Source: Oscarella lobularis (lineage: Eukaryota > Porifera > Homoscleromorpha > Homosclerophorida > Oscarellidae). From it: a DNA stretch of 64,000 nt. The stretch spans positions 2,542,001 through 2,606,000 of the forward strand of contig NC_089180.1 in assembly GCF_947507565.1 (NCBI RefSeq), read 5' to 3'. Under the pieces are notes generated by a model. It was not told the origin of the DNA, searched no databases, and saw only the letters and a list, made by a program, of their open reading frames with translations. Position numbers and translations under genes: made by a program. Of this stretch, positions 58,926 to 64,000 are shown piece after piece (the stretch's first letter is position 1; each line of letters begins with the position of its first letter).

Positions 58926-61157
58926 TTGACAAAAAGCGGCTTCGAATGCAAGCCGCTTCGAATGATTGTTTGCGGTTCCGCTGGAACCGGAAAGTCATAT
59001 CTAATAAATTGCATAAAGGAAATGCTCGGAAGCGAATGCATACTTGCAGCACCTACTGGTGTTGCAGCATTTAATATTGGTGGACAAACGCTCCACTCGC
59101 TTCTACGCATTCCTTTGCAGAAGACGTCATTTTCTGACGTTCAAGGACCTTCTCTTAGAGACCTGCAAGAGAGGTTCGAAGACGTACGATATTTGATCAT
59201 CGACGAAATGTCGATGGTGGGACGGCATCAGCTGTCACTTATCCACCGGCGCCTCTGCCAAGCGCTGCCGCAGGGAGCTTGCGAGTCGTTCGGTGGAATA
59301 TCTCTAATATTTTTCGGAGACATGGGACAGTTGCCACCTGTTGGTGACTCTCCTTTGTACCGAAGCGCGGCAACCGAAGGATCCGCGACTAATCAAGGCC
59401 GTCAGCTGTATATGACGTTTGACGTTGTCGTACAGCTGACGAAAATCATTTGCCAGTCCGGTAACGACGAGCTACAGATAAAGTTTCGCGACGCCTTGCA
59501 AAGGCTTCGCGACGGTTGCCCGTCGTACGAGGACTGGAACGATCTGTATATGTCACGTAACTTTGCACGGCACGATCAGCTGGGAAACGTAAAGACGTCT
59601 TTCCGCGATGCAGTTCGGCTATTTGCGTGCAGAGCGAATGTAGCTGAGTTCAACTTCAATTGCTTGAAGAATTCAAACAAACCGGTGGCTGTGATTAACG
59701 CCGATCACAACTGCACCGAGGCGAAAAATGCCAATGAAGAAGACGCTGGCGGACTTTACGCACGCGTTCGTCTTTGCGAAGGCGCGCGTGTTATGCTCAC
59801 ATCGAATCTCTGGACCGAGATGGGCTTGGTCAACGGATCGATGGGATATGTAGTGGCAATTTTGTACCAACCCGGTGCAAAACCGCCAGCACTTCCAACA
59901 GCTGTCGTTGTTCAAATGGACAAATACGACGGCCCGACATGGGGCGGAGAACGCTGCGTTCCCATATGCCCAATTGAGCGCACATGGCCCAGTTCAACGG
60001 GCAATAGAAAGAGTTCATGCAAGCGGCAACAGCTACCAATTCAATTGGCATGGGCTGTCACCGTGCACAAATCGCAAGGTCTCACACTAGATCGTGCGAT
60101 TATTGACATAGGCAAGCGCGAATTTGCACCTGGAATAACATACGTGGGATTTTCCAGAGTGCGTCATATTAATCATTGCCTAATTCAAGGCTTTGATTAC
60201 GCTCGAATTTCTAATTTGAGCAAATCAAAAAGCTATAAACAGCGATTGAACGAAGACAAGCGCCTAGACGGTCTAGCTAGGCGCACTGAAAAAACGTTTC
60301 AATCGTTGGCCGGAAATAGCAACGATACTGTTCCAGATGATATTAAAGAGTTTTTGAAACATCTGGAAAATGAAGAATCAGTAATTGACAAAGAAGAGCA
60401 TAGCGATCACACATACAGCAAAAAAATGATCGCAGACAATGACAAAGACACGGACAAAATTGATACTGGTGCGGTCAAAGTGACTAAGACAGCGGCTAAA
60501 AAAGCCCCTGTTCCCAAATCTAAAGGCAAACGTGCGAGTCGTGCCCGCACAAGTGTGCCGTTACCACCGGCTGCAAAGAAACGCCGGACCACTACTCCAC
60601 CGTCTCCGAATCCGTTTCTGCTTCAAATGGGGCGCAAGCGAGAATCGATAGTAGGAGACGGAAACTGCTACTTTCGAACAGTGTCGAAAGCAGCATTTGG
60701 AACCGAAGATCACCATTTGGCACTTCGGTTACAGATTGTTAATTTCATGGCAGAATACCAGTCTGTCTTTGAAATGTTCTGCTGCAACACGGAATATGAA
60801 GCTCACATTTCAAAGCTACGACAAGAAGGAGCTTGGGCAACCCAAGCTGAAATCCACGCAACTGCAACACTTTTTCAAATTGACGTCAGTATATTTACAT
60901 GGATGGGTAAAGAGTGGACGTGGAATACATACAAACCGAGGTTTGATATAACTGTTCCGGCGCTAATTAGGCTGCCCGTGAATAGAATAGAGATACAACA
61001 TTATAGAAACCACTTTGATCTGATTGTACCCATCGATCAAAGTGAGTTGGCTTTGGCTTCTCCACGCAAAAGTGCAAAAGCGTGCGACAACCCAAAGCTG
61101 TTGTGCTCTTCTTTAGCAGCTAATGAAGCTGACCTGCTGATGGCCAATGAACAATAG
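58926..61157 (+). CDS. PIF1-like DNA helicase with C-terminal OTU cysteine-protease domain
   Basis: A 743-codon open frame. Helicase residues 10-430: MIVCGSAGTGKSYLIN (Walker A), LAAPTGVAAFNIGGQTLHSL, YLIIDEMSMVGRHQLSLIHR (Walker B), LIFFGDMGQLPPVGD (III), VVVQLTKIICQSG, ACRANVAEFN, VRLCEGARVMLTSNLW, LVNGSMGYVVAILY, LAWAVTVHKSQGLTLDRAII (V), ITYVGFSRVRHIN (VI). All catalytic motifs look intact. A basic, Pro-rich linker (KAPVPKSKGKRASRARTSVP) leads to OTU, about residues 575-705: IVGDGNCYFRTVSKAAFG (Asp and Cys nucleophile), LRLQIVNFM, IQHYRNHFDLIVP (His). Helitron2/Helentron elements are known to encode OTU domains; PIF1-OTU on one chain is the notable point. The coding frame upstream is joined after a one-base break, so translation could also start at 58926. 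Confidence 0.93.
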   Translation: MTKSGFECKPLRMIVCGSAGTGKSYLINCIKEMLGSECILAAPTGVAAFNIGGQTLHSLLRIPLQKTSFSDVQGPSLRDLQERFEDVRYLIIDEMSMVGRHQLSLIHRRLCQALPQGACESFGGISLIFFGDMGQLPPVGDSPLYRSAATEGSATNQGRQLYMTFDVVVQLTKIICQSGNDELQIKFRDALQRLRDGCPSYEDWNDLYMSRNFARHDQLGNVKTSFRDAVRLFACRANVAEFNFNCLKNSNKPVAVINADHNCTEAKNANEEDAGGLYARVRLCEGARVMLTSNLWTEMGLVNGSMGYVVAILYQPGAKPPALPTAVVVQMDKYDGPTWGGERCVPICPIERTWPSSTGNRKSSCKRQQLPIQLAWAVTVHKSQGLTLDRAIIDIGKREFAPGITYVGFSRVRHINHCLIQGFDYARISNLSKSKSYKQRLNEDKRLDGLARRTEKTFQSLAGNSNDTVPDDIKEFLKHLENEESVIDKEEHSDHTYSKKMIADNDKDTDKIDTGAVKVTKTAAKKAPVPKSKGKRASRARTSVPLPPAAKKRRTTTPPSPNPFLLQMGRKRESIVGDGNCYFRTVSKAAFGTEDHHLALRLQIVNFMAEYQSVFEMFCCNTEYEAHISKLRQEGAWATQAEIHATATLFQIDVSIFTWMGKEWTWNTYKPRFDITVPALIRLPVNRIEIQHYRNHFDLIVPIDQSELALASPRKSAKACDNPKLLCSSLAANEADLLMANEQ

Positions 61158-61175
61158 TTACGTCGGCAGGTAAGA

Positions 61176-61227
61176 GAAGGCATTCCAATGAAATGCCTTC
61201 TTGGAGGCATTCCAATGGAATGTCTCC
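61176..61227 (+). other. tandem hairpins after PIF1-OTU
   Basis: GAAGGCATT-CCAATGA-AATGCCTTC and GGAGGCATT-CCAATGG-AATGTCTCC, 18 bases after the stop codon. Same as 43993-44044. Homology between the two copies fades at about 61370/44185, which should be the element's 3' limit. Confidence 0.82.
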
Positions 61228-61660
61228 TACAATAACACAAAATTTTGGAAAATTTTTTATACCTCAAAAACTTCAACAAATCTTTGCGACAAATGAAAGG
61301 AAAAAAGAATAGTCAAAGTCAATGACTAAAGCTTTTTTAAAACTGCAAATCAAGGTTAGGAAAATATATAAAATACGTAGTAATATGAGACATCTTTTTT
61401 ACAGTAAATCAATCAATCAATCAAAATATCATTCAAAAAATCAATTAATCAATTAGTCAAAAATCGATTAATCAATCAATGTATTACATCATGCTGGGGA
61501 CATGACGATAGCAAGTTACCTCCTATGGGAAAAGATTAGCGAAGTGAGCCAAGTGAGCCGTTTACAGCATGTTTATTCAAGACATAATTATTACAGATAT
61601 AAATTAAAAGACAAATAAGAAATGTATATATATATATATACTTGCTAAACACATAGATAA

Positions 61661-62225
61661 TTAGTCATCCCTATCTAAAAGTTTCACTTCGTCCATCTCC
61701 TCCTCCTCCTTCTCCCCTTCCTCCATCTTTTCCTCCTCCACCTCCTCCTTCTTCTCTTCCTCTTTCTTTTCCTCTTCCTTCTTCTCTTCCACCTCCTCCT
61801 TCTTCTCTTCCTTCTTGTCTTCCTCTTCCTGCTTCTGTACCTCCTCCTTCTTTTCCTCTGGTGGCTTGCGCTGGCCACTGCGCTGGCCGCCGCCCCGAAT
61901 CACATTGAGGGCGGCGGCCAGCATTTCTTCGCCTCCGCCGCTCGGGCGGAGAAACCGCCATGGTGCGATCACTACTTCAAGTGATCCACCATGGCTGTTC
62001 GATCGCATCACAAAGTCACTAAAGAAAAAATTAAATATTAAAATAATTCTTTCGCGAGCGATCTTACTTTTCGGAGCGACGCCGACCGCGACCGCTTCCG
62101 CGGCGATTGCGACCACGTCGACCTTGGCCACGGCCACGGCCGCGACCGCGGTCGACGCGATCGCTTTTGCCGCCGCCACGGCCACGGCCAGCGCCGCCCG
62201 TTCCTTGCTCAGCTGTCGAAGACAT
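61661..62225 (-). CDS. two-exon Gly/Arg-rich, Lys/Glu-rich protein, 171 aa
   Basis: Exon 1 (62068-62225): ATG at 62225, then STAEQGTGGAGRGRGGGKSD and RGRGRGRGQGRRGRNRRGSG, an RGG/GAR-type region. A 49-base GT-AG intron (62019-62067, GTAAGATC to TTTCTTTAG) joins GAA AA to T GAC in frame. Exon 2 (61661-62018): FVMRSNSHGGSLEVVIAPWR, LRPSGGGEEMLAAALNVIRG and a 75-residue Lys/Glu-rich helix (KKEEKKEEVEEKKEEEKKEE) ending KLLDRDD. AATAAA in antisense at about 61569 can serve as poly(A) signal. No stops or frame breaks, so it is a plausible expressed gene. RGG regions bind RNA; that is family knowledge. I cannot name it. Confidence 0.7.
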
Positions 62226-62317
62226 TGCGCGCTGTGTGTGAGTGACGTAACAATGAAAAGGGTGAGCACGTGTTTTATTTATTTATTTAAAACGGTAACA
62301 GCGGTGGGAGGCTCCTC

Positions 62318-62347
62318 ATGATGGCTATCCAAGCCATCATTATCTAG
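62318..62347 (+). mobile_element. Helitron-type 3' terminus
   Basis: ATGATGGC-TATCCAA-GCCATCAT hairpin, TAT, CTAG (62344-62347). Same terminus as 30183-30214. 5' end unknown; the Gly/Arg-rich gene lies just inside, on the opposite strand. Confidence 0.72.
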
Positions 62348-63364
62348 TATTAATAATAATAATGGAGCCGACCACCAGAGTTGTACGGATGGAGCCCGTA
62401 GGAATGGGAAACTCCCCGTTGCACGTGACCTATACGTGGCTCTATGATTGTCGCCGGAATCCCGGATATTTCTTAAAATATCGCTGTTTCTCTCGTCAAC
62501 GATGTCGTTTGGATCATTGTATCCCCATTCGGTATGTCATCTGTAGTTTAAAGTACGAGTTTTTCTTGTCTGCGCTATTGAATTCTCAGCTAATGGTCCC
62601 TAATTTCTCACGCGTCGGTATGCTAAACGTCGGCGGGGTAAACTCTCACGTCATCGCTTATACGGCCACAAGTGGCTGTCTAAACGTTGCCGTAGTATGT
62701 CGTGCATGCCACTGAAACGTCAATTGCTACCAAAACACCCTCATGTTCGTCTTTGGCGTGATTTTGGGCGTGGACGACCGGCCTTGACTTCGGCGGGGTC
62801 TCCTCTCACCAACGGCTAATTTTACGGTTCTCCGTGAATCTGTGCGTGCCATAGACACGCGATTGCGTTGACCACGTTTTGGCCTTCTTGGCCCATCTAA
62901 TTTGAACTATTTTGGCCCTTTGGCCATTTCTTGCATCTACGTTTTTTCCTAAAAGGAACTTTTTCTGGTAGTTTCCTTAAACGCCACGTTTGGCCTGTTG
63001 GCCTCAATCTTCGACTTTTCATCCGGTTTTAATTAAATAAAGTAAAAATGCGTCCTGCTACACTTTTTGCGATACACGAACAACGAACCTACGCCACAAA
63101 GAAGTATCAATACTTTGAAACTCTTACCCAAGCAAGTCAAACCACGTGCCCTATCGTTACCTGTCAAAAATTCCGCACAACGGGCAAAGCCGGGTACTCA
63201 ACTTAGCGGGAGTCTTGCTCCCCAAAGCGTACCGAGGGAGGGTCCACAAATACGATTTAGGTTCCAGAAGCGCAGACATAATGGTAGTGTTGGAAGTAAA
63301 ACGGAAAGTTACGCCTTTCCAAGTGCCACAGGGTTCATCGAAAACCTTAGAATCTCCTGCTCCC
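62348..63364. other. no firm gene
   Basis: A plus-strand frame at 62362-62715 (TYTWLYDCRRNPGYFLKYRC, then Cys/His-rich and hydrophobic) is not recognised. TTTGGCC-N5-TTGGCC motifs recur at about 62877, 62913 and 62992. Otherwise nothing. Confidence 0.35.
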
Positions 63365-63366
63365 GA

Positions 63367-63393
63367 CCCGGGCGAAGCCGGTTAGTCAGCTAG
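63367..63393 (+). mobile_element. Helitron 3' terminus
   Basis: CCCGGGCGAAGCCGG hairpin, TTAGTCAG, CTAG (63390-63393). Immediately followed by TTTATGTCTAAAGCCGAC, the start of the next Helitron-like sequence. Confidence 0.78.
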
Positions 63394-64000
63394 TTTATGT
63401 CTAAAGCCGACTTGGTTTTTACTGCGCGAATCTCGATCTACCAAACACAGAGCTTCTGATCAATTCTATCGTAAGACTAACGTTGCTACTCGTCGCGTGC
63501 GACACGCTATGGCAACGCGACATGTGTCTACCAATTATCCCCCTCGATAATTGAGGCAGCGGAACACAGAGACATCAAGGGATGTCACCAGACCCTCTCC
63601 TGGTGTGGATATCAACACCAAGGCGGAGGGTGCGGCTACGCGAGACTACTCCAACACTTGGGAGGTCAAAAAGAACAGAAAAGCGAGGCCGAACTGATAA
63701 AGGTTGTCGATGCTTGTTTGGAGGAGGCGTTACAAGTTGGAAACGAGAGGAGCGAAGACAGCAGAAACGAAATCCGTCAGATCTGAAGAAAAAAGAAATC
63801 TGATAAGGAGAAATCTTCTGGATCGGCGGGATCCGAAGGAACAAATTCAAAAAAGAAGAGTAAATTTGTGAAGATTGAAGAGGCGAAAATTGATGATCGG
63901 TGTGACACGGCGGCGGCAGCGAGATCCGAAGAAGCAAAATCAAACGAAGCGGATGGTAAGTCACAACGAAGTAAGGGCCATATCCAAACGACGGAGCTTT
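63394..64000 (+). mobile_element. 5' part of a Helitron, homologous to 28560-29190
   Basis: Starts TTTATGTCTAAAGCCGACTT and follows the minus-strand copy base for base with scattered changes, lacking its poly(C) run and containing an 11-base insertion near 63545 (TCGATAATTGA type). Coding in fragments: VTRPSPGVDINT, then KTAETKSVRSEEKKKSD, KIEEAKIDDRCDTAAAARSE. It runs off the window. Confidence 0.75.

Noticed and set aside
61671-61961. Alternative Gly/Arg/Glu-rich frames opposite or beside the 61.7 kb gene
   Set aside because: Frame shadows of the Lys/Glu-rich exon; only the spliced frame gives a start, clean intron and coherent protein.
1-64000. tRNA, rRNA or bacterial operon signals
   Set aside because: No cloverleaf with plausible anticodon arm or rRNA core sequence was recognised, and intron-bearing eukaryotic genes exclude a bacterial reading; a dedicated covariance-model scan was not possible here.

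Overview
The window is eukaryotic, repeat-dense DNA, and no ordinary multi-gene host locus is visible. Several relics carry canonical GT-AG introns of about 50 bases (integrase-core gene 1584-1635, Gly/Arg-rich gene 62019-62067, THAP gene 45576-45630, P-like transposase). Polyadenylation signals are AATAAA-type. The mobile-element mix (Helitrons, pogo/Tigger, P-like, hAT, PIF/Harbinger, Tc1/mariner-type, Ty3/gypsy, DIRS-type tyrosine recombinase, integrase-core DDE genes) and the family resemblances I recognise point to an early-branching metazoan, most likely a sponge. The organism is inference. A 200-base run of N at 29410-29609 marks an assembly gap.

Layout. 0-3 kb: PIF/Harbinger relic, spliced integrase-core relic, A-rich repeat. 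3.4-6.8 kb: decayed Ty3/gypsy (gag, protease, RT, RNase H; no integrase). 7-12 kb: unrecognised minus-strand ORF, PHD finger, second gag relic, empty DNA. 12-15 kb: nearly intact Tc1/mariner-type element (perfect 26-bp TIRs, TA target duplication) between two copies of a dispersed repeat. 16-19.5 kb: pogo/Tigger halves in opposite orientations, and a P-like element with long TIRs and a 7-bp target duplication inserted in the Tigger 3' end. 20-24 kb: acidic ORF, RT relic, Helitron end, hAT relic. 24-26 kb: HIRAN-like relic facing a Tigger C-terminus, a palindromic minisatellite, and a tyrosine-recombinase relic. 26.5-31 kb: Helitron pieces and an inverted duplication. 31-34.5 kb: gypsy RNase H relic, an unrecognised 247-aa ORF, a multi-exon P-like transposase. 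34.5-38.2 kb: satellite DNA split by a complete Tigger element carrying a divergent HIRAN-like ORF. 39-44.2 kb: HTH fragment interrupted by a young gag-protease-only LTR element that abuts a PIF1-OTU pseudogene. 44.6-51 kb: palindromic minisatellite, THAP ORF, two head-to-tail Helitrons. 51.4-56 kb: coding 54-bp minisatellite, an unrecognised multi-exon gene, P-like and Tigger relics. 56.7-61.2 kb: reverse-transcriptase pseudogene running without a stop into a Helitron-type PIF1 helicase that ends in an OTU cysteine-protease domain. 61.6-62.3 kb: an intact-looking two-exon Gly/Arg-rich, Lys/Glu-rich gene. 62.3-64 kb: Helitron ends.

The most interesting signals are: (1) the RT / PIF1 / OTU locus and its second, older helicase-OTU copy, both followed by the same tandem hairpins; (2) HIRAN-like ORFs attached to two different Tigger elements in two geometries; (3) three Helitron 3' ends each followed directly by another Helitron-like 5' sequence; (4) the intact gag-protease-only LTR element; (5) a Tigger with an otherwise complete transposase whose second catalytic Asp is Asn. 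Almost everything else is decayed mobile DNA.
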